From an uncultured Christensenella sp. (lineage in GTDB: Bacteria > Bacillota > Clostridia > Christensenellales > Borkfalkiaceae), in NCBI GenBank assembly GCA_910586065.1, contig CAJUGI010000001.1, forward strand, positions 372,001 to 436,000: DNA of 64,000 nt. The letters are read 5' to 3'. Positions 25,001-32,620 of the stretch are shown in pieces. Position 1 is the stretch's first letter. Each line of letters begins with the position of its first letter. The notes beneath the pieces were generated by a model. That model worked only from the letters and a program-made list of their open reading frames with translations, was not told where the DNA came from and ran no database searches. The translations under genes and the position numbers were made by a program.

Positions 25001-27669
25001 TGGACTATATCCCCGCGGGCGGCGGCAACGGTAAAATTTTAAACGGCAAAATTTACGGCAGCTCCACGGGCGAATACTGGTCAGAGCTTGCAAGCGTAAG
25101 CTGGGCAAATAACGAAAGCTTAAAATCTGTCGATTTTGCGGACAATAATCTTAAAATCAAATATATAAAAATAGTAGGTGAAAAATGTTCGGGCGGTCTA
25201 AGCTTCATATCGGGCAGAATGTTCAACTTCTATCACAATGAAGATGCAACCGCAAGCACTAACCCCGTTGCGGGCTTGGAATTTGACAGTGCCTCGCCGA
25301 CCAACGGCAACGTAACCGTCACACTTGTTAATCCCAGCACAAGCATTATAGTCACCAACAACAGCGGCAGAAAAACCTTTACGTTTACGGAAAACGGCAG
25401 CTTTACCTTCGAATTCAAGGACGCAAACGGCGCAGTCGGCCGCACTACGGCAACCGTCGACTGGATAGACAAAACGCCGCCTACGGCTACCGCAACCTAT
25501 AGCGAAACGGACAAAACCAAAAACAACGTCACGGTGACGCTAAGCTTTGACGAGGAAGGCGTAGTAATCAACAATAACAACGGTTCAAACCGCTATATCT
25601 TCACGGCAAACGGACAGTTTACGTTCTATTTTCGCGATAAGGTCGGTAACGAAGGCTCGTATACGGCTACTGTAACCAACATCTTCAATACCTCGCCCAA
25701 AATCGAAAAAATCGAATACAGCGCTACCGAGCCGACAAAGGACGACGTAACGGTTACCTTCCATTTTGACAGACCCGTTAAGTATTATGCCGATTTCAAC
25801 GCGGGCACGGGCGTGTTTGCAGACGTTTACACGACCGTTATAACTAAAAACGGCGCTTCGATTTTCCTTTTCTATGACGAGCTGCAAAACAGAATAAGCA
25901 AGCAGATAAATATTACGAATATAGACAGAGTTGCGCCCAAGGGCACAATAACGTACAGCACCACAAATAAAGCAAATAAGGTTACCGCCTATATAGGCTT
26001 TGACGAGGATAACGTTACGGTCACAAATAACGGCGGCGCAAGCTCGTATCTGTTTACCGAAAACGGTTCGTTTATCTTTGAATATACCGACCGCGCTGGC
26101 AACACGGGCAAAACCACCGCGACCGTAAGCTGGATTGATAAAACGGTTATCGCTCCCGAAATCCGCTACAGCACCACAAGCCTTACAAATCAAGACGTAA
26201 CCGCCTCGCTTATAATCAACGGCAATGCTTCCGCTTCACATACTTTTACCGAAAACGGAAGCTACGCCTTCGATTATACTCAGAACGGCGCCTCGCAGAC
26301 AATGGTTGCGGTTGTAAACTGGATAGATAAAACCGCGCCCGTCGCAACCGTAAATTACAGCACGCAGGGCTGGACGCGGAACGAGGTAAGCGCAACGGTA
26401 TCGTTTGACGAGCTGGACGTCGAAATTCTCAACAACAACAAATCCGACACCTATATATTCGATAAAAACGGCTCGTTTATGTTCAGATACAGGGACAAAG
26501 CGGGCAACGTAGGCGAAGCAGAAGCAAAGGTAAGCTGGATATTCAAAAAGGCGCCCACGCCCGTTTTCGAGTACAGTACCAAACAGCTTACAAACCAAAA
26601 TGTAACGGTAAGAATCAAGGAGTTCGAGGTAGACGAGGAGTTAAGCGAGCAAACGTTAAGGGCTTACAGAGCGGCAATAAAGGTAACAAGCAACTACGGT
26701 AGCAGTAGCTATGTGTTTACGCGCAACGGCGAATTTATCTTCACCTATCGCGACGGTGCTGGCAACGAAGGCAGTCGGACTATAACGGTGGACTGGATAG
26801 ATAAGGTAGTGCCGACGGGTATTATAGAATACAGCACCTACGACGTTTGCAGAGGGCCCGTCACCGCTTCCATATCATTCGATAAGCCCAACGTAACCAT
26901 ATCGAATAACCCGAACAATACGTTTACCTTCGACGATAACGGCGAATTTACCTTTGAATTTGCAGACGAGCTGGGCAACAGAGGCACGTCTACTGCCGTT
27001 GTAACGTGGATAAACAAAAACATGCCCGTTGTAGAGGTCAATTTCAACATTACCCAAAAGACCGATAAGGATGTTGTTGCAACTATCAGTTTTGACAGAG
27101 ATGACGTTGTAATTATAAATAACGATGGAAATTTCTCGTATACGTTTACGGAAAACGGTAGCTTTACCTTTGAGTATGTATATGGTGGAAATTCCTTTGA
27201 AAGCCATACGGTAGACGTTGATTGGATTAAAAAGACCATTTCCATAAAGTACTATAATGACGGACTTGTAAAGGAGGACGTTATAGCCTACGGCTCAGGC
27301 TATCAGATTTTGTTTGTTATCGAGGATACCGAAAGCAAAACCTTTAGCCACTGGGCAGACGGAAAAGATAAATATTTCGAGGGTGATATACTCAGCCTTG
27401 AAGACGACCTGTCCTTAACTGCCGTATTTATCGGCGACGACGACAATACGGGCGATAACGATAATAACGGCGACAACAACGGCGATAACAGCGGGGATAA
27501 CGACAATAACGGCGGCAATGACAATACGGGCAACGGAGATAATACGGAAGGCGGCAAAAAAGGCTCTAATACGGGCGCAATCGTCGCGGCTGTCGTAATT
27601 TCGGTTGCTGTTGCCGGCGCGGCGGCCGTTACGGGCGTAATCCTTTACAAAAGGAAAAAATCGCATTAA
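22012..27669 (+). CDS. Giant surface protein: NPCBM-like, transglutaminase-like, F5/8 type C and Ig-like repeats
   Basis: The 1885-residue protein has an N-terminal hydrophobic segment (about 10-31). An NPCBM-like carbohydrate-binding domain follows (about 140-245). A helical region leads to a transglutaminase-like site with Cys535 (GGVCWNMS), His564 and Asp569. Next come an F5/8 type C (discoidin) domain (about 945-1080), roughly nine Ig-like repeats of about 75 residues sharing ENGSFTFEF and WIDKT motifs (1090-1760), an InlB-like module, an Asp/Asn/Gly-rich linker and a C-terminal membrane segment with RKKSH. No LPxTG is present. It is the cargo of the element. It probably binds host or self glycans and may cross-link or cleave via the Cys site. 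The catalytic assignment is tentative. Confidence 0.75.
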   Translation: MKLSLKIKNKLKTAAVICISLFMALLFVFADVKIVPKQSGDTAPDSTAAEGNENVNGGTDLKDACGSHGEFYFNEKFSAATESFVAKSDEALKTDKYLSDITSKCQPNGYLPYGVVADKTDGGAKLSVKVEGVATYFDKGLYTPTPKSVIYDISEFDYKYFFSNIAVQSGTSANGRAVFSVDFSNSATSGWVNKFVSGEMTSNDSAKQIRVETGGYKYIRIRADFAEGTRTSAAAVWADAKFTDSDTTEVEYLVKSVAEYDRIIKTKYANADLSDPNFELALLQRNFVSKFGTNGHVTLHNYLKSNNQNVEAFSWLFDNLDVLRMYTTGGTPDNTNIYLKNNTYNPNSWLNSLKVLNTLYNTYKDDLNDNTVSPLGNRRRDIYQKMMISIALTYSKRVRFWIYDMGADNSFNKTDNDSTAINRYAAFKKIWLANKLDSRVFENIEVEEMRYIMTTLLPDNEIEWLLDYWQWKGTKGPYSLMDYLFAYEFWSDAPHLHDPAKKDYYYQKYRLDGYGIEYKKYYTHAWMMFETGGVCWNMSNIGANMTAVWGHPSTPLGQSGYVEHVAYADYYINSNGDGYWALTNDVFGWINTNFRNFNNLGSAGGWYTLRAMNDWGTGSYTTTHSGTYLLLAQAAINDFENYEKAKELTLLAEVYRDDLVKQEQIYRQALSVQKFNLDAWLGLINNYVAQSKSGEDFIALAREVANSLIYYPLPMHDMLKLIGKHASAPEYQAVLSMIMAEALTNASKATEAQVLQSNITRLMANHLLGKVETEVAKFAFDGDGGAELSLGKLYANSTPTWEYSIDGGTSWTATDAKSVSFTAEQVNRVNVDDDIRVHIIGTPRTEQNIYVIDITKAQPPNGFYANDWENRVYGLDDTMDWRMEGQTEWTAFKRQQPDLSGDKVVEIRRRAQGTVIASELSTYTFSSAGENNPQKRYIPVKELSVYEVSSEATTHQGHAANIIDGNYNTRWHSDWGGTDRERYIIIELSKQFVLTGMDYIPAGGGNGKILNGKIYGSSTGEYWSELASVSWANNESLKSVDFADNNLKIKYIKIVGEKCSGGLSFISGRMFNFYHNEDATASTNPVAGLEFDSASPTNGNVTVTLVNPSTSIIVTNNSGRKTFTFTENGSFTFEFKDANGAVGRTTATVDWIDKTPPTATATYSETDKTKNNVTVTLSFDEEGVVINNNNGSNRYIFTANGQFTFYFRDKVGNEGSYTATVTNIFNTSPKIEKIEYSATEPTKDDVTVTFHFDRPVKYYADFNAGTGVFADVYTTVITKNGASIFLFYDELQNRISKQINITNIDRVAPKGTITYSTTNKANKVTAYIGFDEDNVTVTNNGGASSYLFTENGSFIFEYTDRAGNTGKTTATVSWIDKTVIAPEIRYSTTSLTNQDVTASLIINGNASASHTFTENGSYAFDYTQNGASQTMVAVVNWIDKTAPVATVNYSTQGWTRNEVSATVSFDELDVEILNNNKSDTYIFDKNGSFMFRYRDKAGNVGEAEAKVSWIFKKAPTPVFEYSTKQLTNQNVTVRIKEFEVDEELSEQTLRAYRAAIKVTSNYGSSSYVFTRNGEFIFTYRDGAGNEGSRTITVDWIDKVVPTGIIEYSTYDVCRGPVTASISFDKPNVTISNNPNNTFTFDDNGEFTFEFADELGNRGTSTAVVTWINKNMPVVEVNFNITQKTDKDVVATISFDRDDVVIINNDGNFSYTFTENGSFTFEYVYGGNSFESHTVDVDWIKKTISIKYYNDGLVKEDVIAYGSGYQILFVIEDTESKTFSHWADGKDKYFEGDILSLEDDLSLTAVFIGDDDNTGDNDNNGDNNGDNSGDNDNNGGNDNTGNGDNTEGGKKGSNTGAIVAAVVISVAVAGAAAVTGVILYKRKKSH

Positions 27670-27691
27670 TTTGCAGACTTAATCAACATTT

Positions 27692-27719
27692 ACGGCGAAG
27701 GCATGTGTGCCTTCGCCGT
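27692..27719 (+). terminator. Terminator after the giant surface-protein gene
   Basis: A 12-bp perfect stem (27692-27703 with 27708-27719) with TGTG loop is followed by TATTTTAT. Confidence 0.75.
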
Positions 27720-27834
27720 TATTTTATGTTGCACAGACAAGCCGTACCTTCATATACATATAAAAGGCTTTAATTTTTTTGCATAAAGGGGGATACGTCA
27801 AACGGACAAAAAAGTACGGCTACCAAGCAATCAG

Positions 27835-27981
27835 ATGCAAAATTATCCGTCCACCCAACGCAAATGCGTGATAGACGGCAAGCGCTTTGCAATAACAAGA
27901 CATTTCACGGGCGACAAAAATTTAAGGATAATTATTACGGATACGGCCGTCCGTATGGCAAACAGAGAAATGTTTCCTTAG
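27835..27981 (+). CDS. TnpW-like small transposon-associated protein
   Basis: The 48-residue product includes STQRKCVIDGKRFAITRHF and a TDTAVRMANREM tail. This matches the TnpW pattern (Y-x-V-x-S/R-H-F, then an amphipathic helix ending R-E-M) of small ORFs that accompany TnpX/TndX-type recombinases. No strong Shine-Dalgarno precedes the ATG; the open frame extends upstream to 27787, where AGGGGG lies, but without a standard start. It ends 29 bp before the recombinase gene. Its molecular role is not established. Confidence 0.65.
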   Translation: MQNYPSTQRKCVIDGKRFAITRHFTGDKNLRIIITDTAVRMANREMFP

Positions 27982-28010
27982 CCTTTAAGGTGCTGTTTTA
28001 AGGAGCTTGA

Positions 28011-29603
28011 ATGTTAAATCAGAACCGACTTAACAAAATCGGCCTATATATGCGGCTGTCGCGCGACGACGACAAGGCGGGCGAATCCATGTCAATAGAC
28101 AATCAGCGCATAATTCTGCAAAGATATGCGGCGGAATGCGGCGGCGAAATTGTGGACGAGTATATCGACGACGGCTGGTCGGGCACGAATTTCGACCGCC
28201 CGAATATAAAGCGTATGCTGCAAGACGCGCAGGCGGGCAAAATCGATACTATTATAGTAAAAGATTTGTCGCGCTTCGGGCGTAATTATATTCAGGTCGG
28301 GCAGTATATCGATTATATTTTTCCCGCTTACGGAATACGCTTTATCGCTTTGAACGACAATGTTGATACTGCCGACAGAAGCAGTACCGCAATGGATATG
28401 ATGCCGATAATGAACGTTTTTAACGAGTGGCACGCGGCAAATACAAGCAAAAAAATAAGAGCGGTGCTGGAAGCAAGCCAGCGCTCCGGCAAATACACAA
28501 GCTGGAATTACCCCTACGGCTATAAGGCGGGCGTTGACGAGCGCCGCACGGCGGTTATAGACGAAGAGGCGGCGGCGGTGGTGCGTCGCATTTACGACTT
28601 GCGGCTGCAAGGTCATTCGGCGCGTTCTATTGCAAAAATTCTGTCGGACGAGGGTATTCCCAATCCCGCCGCTCACTATACAAGACTTGACGGCAGTAAG
28701 CGCAATATAGACGTTTCGGCACTGTGGGTTCCTAAAACAGTAAGGTGGATACTCGCAAATCCCACATACCTCGGGCACACGCTGCAGCATAAAACCACAC
28801 GTGTTTCCTATAAAAATCACAAAGTTGTAAATCTGCCCGAAAGCGACTGGATAATTAACGAAAACGCCCACCCGCCGATTATTTCCAAGGAGGTATGGGA
28901 CAGAGTGCAGTCCACCTATAACGGCGCGCGCGGCCGTGCTGACAAAGCGTCCTCCGTCCACCCCTTGTCGGGTTTGCTCGTCTGTCCCGACTGCGGCAAA
29001 AAGCTTAAATTCAAATCCGCAAAAGACGTTAATAACTGCTTTATTTGCCGTACCTATGTAGATTTGGGCAAAAAATATTGCACCTCTCACCGCATCACCG
29101 AGCATTTGCTTGAAAGAATTGTAGCGGAGGATATCCGTTCTATGCTTGCGGAAGTAACTATTGACGAGGGTAAGGCAACGGAGCGGTTTTTAAGGGAGCG
29201 GGCAAAGCATAGCGAGCAGAGCAGATATTCCGCCGAAAAGCAGCTTAAAGCGCACAAAAGCAGACTTGCAGAGCTGGATAAGCTGATGCAAACCGCATTT
29301 GAGGAAAGAGTTCTGGGTAATTTGCCGGATTGCGTTTGCATAAAGCTATGCGAAAAATACCGTGCCGAGGCAGAGGCGTTGCAAGGGGCTATAAACGCGC
29401 TTGAGAAAAGACTGTCCGAAGTGAATAAGGACGATGCCGCCGCCGAGGAGTATATTCAAAAATTAAAACGCTATGCCAATTGCGAAGTGCTTACGCGCGA
29501 AATATGCCTGCAACTTATCGACTTTATAACGGTAGGGGAAAAGACTGCGGAAAACGAAAAGCGCGAAATACATATTTACTATAAATTTCGGCAAACGGAC
29601 TAA
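28011..29603 (+). CDS. Large serine recombinase (TnpX/TndX type)
   Basis: The 530-residue enzyme is apparently complete. The catalytic N domain (1-150) has GLYMRLSRDD with Ser17 and DLSRFGRNYIQVGQYID. The recombinase domain (about 160-300) has WILANPTYLGHTLQ. A zinc ribbon (CPDC, C, C) lies near 325-365, a coiled coil at about 390-480, and a C-terminal DUF4368-like end follows. AAGGAG precedes ATG 28011. Such enzymes move elements between short, non-identical attP/attB sites with a 2-bp crossover. The gene ends 26 bp before the crossover AC at 29629-29630, so this is the element's own integrase/excisionase. Confidence 0.93.
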   Translation: MLNQNRLNKIGLYMRLSRDDDKAGESMSIDNQRIILQRYAAECGGEIVDEYIDDGWSGTNFDRPNIKRMLQDAQAGKIDTIIVKDLSRFGRNYIQVGQYIDYIFPAYGIRFIALNDNVDTADRSSTAMDMMPIMNVFNEWHAANTSKKIRAVLEASQRSGKYTSWNYPYGYKAGVDERRTAVIDEEAAAVVRRIYDLRLQGHSARSIAKILSDEGIPNPAAHYTRLDGSKRNIDVSALWVPKTVRWILANPTYLGHTLQHKTTRVSYKNHKVVNLPESDWIINENAHPPIISKEVWDRVQSTYNGARGRADKASSVHPLSGLLVCPDCGKKLKFKSAKDVNNCFICRTYVDLGKKYCTSHRITEHLLERIVAEDIRSMLAEVTIDEGKATERFLRERAKHSEQSRYSAEKQLKAHKSRLAELDKLMQTAFEERVLGNLPDCVCIKLCEKYRAEAEALQGAINALEKRLSEVNKDDAAAEEYIQKLKRYANCEVLTREICLQLIDFITVGEKTAENEKREIHIYYKFRQTD

Positions 29604-29609
29604 AACCGT

Positions 29610-29649
29610 CCCTTAAAGCACATGAGCAACGGGGGCAACGGGTCCCGCC
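29610..29649. other. attR of the collagen-gene element (core GCAAC at 29626-29630)
   Basis: The left half (CCCTTAAAGCACAT, 29610-29623) is element sequence and mirrors the element arm at 21644-21657 (CCCTTA and ACAT match in inverted order). The right half is collagen coding sequence. AC at 29629-29630 is the predicted crossover dinucleotide. Confidence 0.75.
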
Positions 29650-30513
29650 GGCGCTACCGGACCCCAGGGCGTACAGGGCATTCAGGGTGTGCAGGGCGCA
29701 ACGGGTCCTGCCGGTGCAACCGGCGCAACCGGTCCTACAGGCCCTGCGGGAGTAACAGGACCTACAGGTATAACCGGTCCAACAGGTATAGCCGGACCTA
29801 CAGGAATTACCGGTGCAACGGGTTCCACGGGTGCTACAGGTCCCGCAGGTATTGCGGCTTCGGTAGTAGTCGGTACAACCGATACCGGTGAACCTGGTAC
29901 CGCCGCAATAGTAACCAACAGCGGTACCGCCGAAAACGTCGTTCTCAATTTTGTAATACCCCGCGGCGCAACGGGTGCAACGGGTTCCACAGGCGCTGCA
30001 GGCGCAGACGGCGCAACTGGTCCAGCCGGTGCTGTCGGGGTTACGGGAGCTACGGGTCCGACCGGCGTAACCGGTCCTACCGGCACAGCCGACTTAAACT
30101 CTTACGGCGGCTTATACAATACAACGCCGCAAACGCTTAACTTAACGATTGGTGGTACGACGCAACTGCCGCTTCCGTCAACAATGCCTTTGAAGAACGT
30201 GTCGTATACGCCCGCTAACAGTATTACGGTTGGAACAACCGGAGTGTATGAAATAAATTATTTTTCGAACGTATCGGCGGCGCTGGGTACAACCGTTACA
30301 ATGTCTGTACGCATAAACGGAACGGCAATTCCTCAGGCGAGTATATCACGTGTTTTATCGGTGGGCTTAAGTTCTCTTTACAGCGGCAGTATTATAATTG
30401 AGTTGACCGCCGGAGACGTCATTGATATGGCGCTGTCGGCATTGCTCGCCGTAGGCATTACGTTGGGTAGCGGAGTGAATACTACTTTGACTGTCAAACA
30501 AATAAGCGCATAA
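29630..30513 (+). pseudogene. 3' part of the split collagen-like gene with BclA/C1q-like C-terminal domain
   Basis: Read in the frame set by the 5' half, this continues Gly-X-Y at once (GATGPAGATGPQG). The collagen region is broken by a short beta-rich insert (VVGTTDTGEPGTAAIVTNSG to NFVIP), then further repeats. It ends in a beta-sandwich domain of about 140 residues (NVSYTPANSITVGTTGVYEI to LTVKQISA) like the trimerising C1q/TNF-like end of BclA proteins. A GTG at 29689 could start a shorter product, but no convincing ribosome site precedes it. Without excision this half has no proper start. Confidence 0.85.
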
Positions 30514-30606
30514 TAAAAGGCTTAGATTGAAATAGCAGGTTTCGTTGATAAGATTTACCTGTCTGCAACAGTCCTTGACGTACTAACTGAATTGCAATAA
30601 AAAAAG

Positions 30607-30632
30607 CCGTCGGAGTAATCCGACGGTGTTTT
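30607..30632. terminator. Bidirectional terminator between collagen-like gene and tetR gene
   Basis: CCGTCGGA and TCCGACGG pair around GTAA, with A-rich sequence before and T-rich sequence after. It serves the plus-strand collagen gene and the converging minus-strand regulator. Confidence 0.85.
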
Positions 30633-30635
30633 TAA

Positions 30636-31154
30636 TTATTCAAAATAAATCGAATTAACTATCGTTTCGGCAAGCTCGCTCACGGGCGCGGCGCAACTTT
30701 TATCAAGCCAGTTCATTGAAACGTTAAACAGCATTCCCGCATATAAATATGGCAAATAATCGCTTTTTTCGGGGTAATCTTTTTTAAATGTTTCATCGAA
30801 ACGCTTGTTTAAGTAATCAAGATAAATATATTCCAGCCGCGCTTTTCTAATCAATTTAAACGTCTGCATATGGTCTTTAAACGTAGCTAAAACCTGCATA
30901 ACCGTTTCAACATAGTCCGCCTTACACCTGGGATAAAATTTTTGATTATATAAGAACTCTTTCTTATAGTGCTCGAAGTAATAAATTATTACATCCTCTT
31001 TCCGCTTGAAATATCTGTAAAATGTGGCTCTGCCGACGCCGGCCTTGGCGGTTATGTCTGTAACCGAAATTTTTTCGTAATCATATTCGCTCATAAGCTT
31101 GAAAAGTGCCTGAACTACGTAATATTTTGAATATTCCTCTTGCGAAAAAGCCAC
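30636..31154 (-). CDS. TetR/AcrR-family regulator
   Basis: The 172-residue protein has the TetR N-terminal domain: MSEYDYEKISVTDITAKAGV then GRATFYRYFKRKEDVIIYYF. The C-terminal helical half is of the TetR_C type found in Firmicutes. It starts at a GTG with AAGGAG about 11 bases upstream. It is divergent from two membrane-protein genes at 31340 and 31885, which it probably represses. The ligand is unknown. Confidence 0.85.
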   Translation of the reverse strand: MAFSQEEYSKYYVVQALFKLMSEYDYEKISVTDITAKAGVGRATFYRYFKRKEDVIIYYFEHYKKEFLYNQKFYPRCKADYVETVMQVLATFKDHMQTFKLIRKARLEYIYLDYLNKRFDETFKKDYPEKSDYLPYLYAGMLFNVSMNWLDKSCAAPVSELAETIVNSIYFE

Positions 31155-31233
31155 GATACAAATTTCTCCTTTTGTCTAAAACAGCGCTACACATTTGAGT
31201 TTCTGTCTCATTGCTGTTTTTTTGGCTGGATTT

Positions 31234-31268
31234 TTTACATTTCTTTGTTGTATGCTACACTTGTCTCA
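31234..31268 (+). promoter_or_regulatory. Promoter and possible TetR operator in the divergent region
   Basis: TTTACA (31234-31239), 16 bp and TACACT (31256-31261) form a plausible promoter for the gene at 31340. TGTCTCA overlaps its start region and recurs near 31204, in both cases after GCTACAC-like sequence, suggesting repeated regulator half-sites. Confidence 0.4.
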
Positions 31269-31339
31269 CAAAAAAGTCAACCGAAGTGCACGTCGGCAAA
31301 CTTTCTGAAAGACAAAAACTATTAACGAGGTAAAATAAA

Positions 31340-31879
31340 ATGCAGGAAAAAAATTTCGCGTCATACGAATATATGACCAAAACGGTTAAGGCAAAGGACC
31401 AGACAAGGGTGATAGATATGTACGAAGCGTTCGGCTGGGAATTAACTTCGTCAACTCCCGCAATCGTTAGCGGTGTGGCGGCGCTTTCCTTCAAGCGCGA
31501 CAGAAAAATCAACCACAAGCACGAGCTTTACAAGCTTGAAAGGCAGGCGGAGGAAACGTTTGCAACAATAAATGCGTTAAACGCTTCCAAAACCTTGGGC
31601 GCAAGAATATTCGCTTATATTTTCGGCGTAATTGCAACTCTTGTTCTGGGCGGAGGTATGTGTATGGTCATGCTCACGGAAAATAATATCCCCGTTTTTG
31701 CCGGCGGCGTAATACTTGGACTGGCGGGAATTGCGCTCTGTTCGGTAAATTATTTTATTTATAAAAGAATTACGGAAAAGAAGGTTAAACAGGTGCTTCC
31801 CGTAATCGACGAAAACGAAGAAAAGCTTGCAAACGTTCTCGAAAGAGGAAACAGTTTGCTCGTGAACGAAATAATTTAA
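31340..31879 (+). CDS. Membrane protein of unknown function
   Basis: The 179-residue protein has a soluble N-terminal half (KTVKAKDQTRVIDMYEAFGW, then Lys/Glu-rich helix) and two membrane segments (about 93-115 and 120-142), ending in a charged coiled-coil tail. It resembles small TetR-controlled membrane proteins of Firmicutes but matches no family I can name. It forms a likely operon with 31885. Confidence 0.65.
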   Translation: MQEKNFASYEYMTKTVKAKDQTRVIDMYEAFGWELTSSTPAIVSGVAALSFKRDRKINHKHELYKLERQAEETFATINALNASKTLGARIFAYIFGVIATLVLGGGMCMVMLTENNIPVFAGGVILGLAGIALCSVNYFIYKRITEKKVKQVLPVIDENEEKLANVLERGNSLLVNEII

Positions 31880-31884
31880 CGGGT

Positions 31885-32562
31885 ATGTGTGCGGATAAGG
31901 AAAACGGTAGAGTTTTCAGCCGTTTAAAAAATGATTACGCGTTTCGTACGTTCGCATTCTCTGCGGCTTCTTTCGCGGTTACGCTTGCGTTTACGGGCTA
32001 TAATCTGTTTTTGGGAATTGCATACAATGCGGATTTCAACTTCGGTATTGCGGTCTATTACGCAATTTTTTTGTGTGGCAAAGGCGGCGTAGGCTTTTTC
32101 GAAATCAAGTATAAGCGCAAAAATCTCACCGCCGAGCAAAAGTCGGTAAAACGCAAAAATCTATTCCTTGCAACGGGAATATTGCTTTTAATAATCGCTT
32201 TGGCGCTCGTCGGACCCGTTTCCCTTATGGTAAGACGGCAAAAGTATGTAAATTTCACAGAAATCCCTGCAATCGCAATGGCTGCGTATACGGTTTATAA
32301 AATTTCGTCGGCAATAGCCGGCTTTGTAAAAACCAAAAAGCTGAACCATTTAAGTCTGGAAATTTTACGGGGCCTGAACTTCGTTGACGCGCTTGTTTCC
32401 GTTTTGTCGCTTCAATACGTTCTTTTAATGACTTTCGGCGGCGGGATAGAGGGAGATATGTTTACTCTTTGCGCAATAACAAGCTTTGCCGTGTGGGCGG
32501 TTATAGTAATAACTTCAATCGCCGCGCTTGTCAAAGCGGTAAAGCTTTTCAAGACGGAATAA
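31885..32562 (+). CDS. Polytopic membrane protein of unknown function
   Basis: The 225-residue product has about six hydrophobic segments with Lys/Arg-rich loops. It starts 5 bp after the previous stop, so the two genes are probably co-transcribed and jointly controlled by the divergent TetR protein. No transporter signature is recognised. Confidence 0.65.
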   Translation: MCADKENGRVFSRLKNDYAFRTFAFSAASFAVTLAFTGYNLFLGIAYNADFNFGIAVYYAIFLCGKGGVGFFEIKYKRKNLTAEQKSVKRKNLFLATGILLLIIALALVGPVSLMVRRQKYVNFTEIPAIAMAAYTVYKISSAIAGFVKTKKLNHLSLEILRGLNFVDALVSVLSLQYVLLMTFGGGIEGDMFTLCAITSFAVWAVIVITSIAALVKAVKLFKTE

Positions 32563-32576
32563 ATAAAATTAAAATA

Positions 32577-32613
32577 AAAGAGGAAGTAACCGCCGGTTAC
32601 TTCCTCTTTTTCA
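32577..32613. terminator. Bidirectional hairpin terminator
   Basis: A 14-bp stem (AAGAGGAAGTAACC with GGTTACTTCCTCTT) closes on GCC and is followed by T. It separates the TetR-linked operon from the minus-strand island genes. Confidence 0.8.
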
Positions 32614-32620
32614 GTTTATG

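Larger units (their letters stand above)
21638..29629. mobile_element. About 8.0-kb integrated element interrupting the collagen-like gene
   Basis: The segment lies between two GCAAC cores. It carries one very large surface-protein gene, a TnpW-like small ORF and a large serine recombinase whose stop is 26 bp from the right junction. Removing exactly this segment fuses the flanking collagen halves in frame and in Gly-X-Y register. It has no relaxase, capsid or replication genes, so it is not a complete phage or conjugative element. It is either a simple integrative element or a domesticated, skin-like intervening element. Confidence 0.8.

Noticed and set aside
27831..28010. Sigma-E or sigma-K promoter for the recombinase of the collagen-gene element
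   Set aside because: CATATAC-like words occur near 27750, but no matching -35 element at proper spacing was found, so sporulation control of the recombinase cannot be claimed from sequence.
28092..29105. 337-codon minus-strand ORF inside the large serine recombinase
   Set aside because: It is a shadow of the GC-rich recombinase frame; the plus-strand product has complete, ordered domains.
29622..29891. 89-codon ORF rich in Arg, Ser and Gly at the start of the 3' collagen half
   Set aside because: It is the out-of-frame reading of the collagen repeats; the correct frame is fixed by the join at 29630.
29689..30513. Independent collagen-like gene starting at GTG 29689
   Set aside because: No ribosome site, and the in-frame Gly-X-Y repeats continue upstream to the junction, so it is more likely the 3' half of the split gene.
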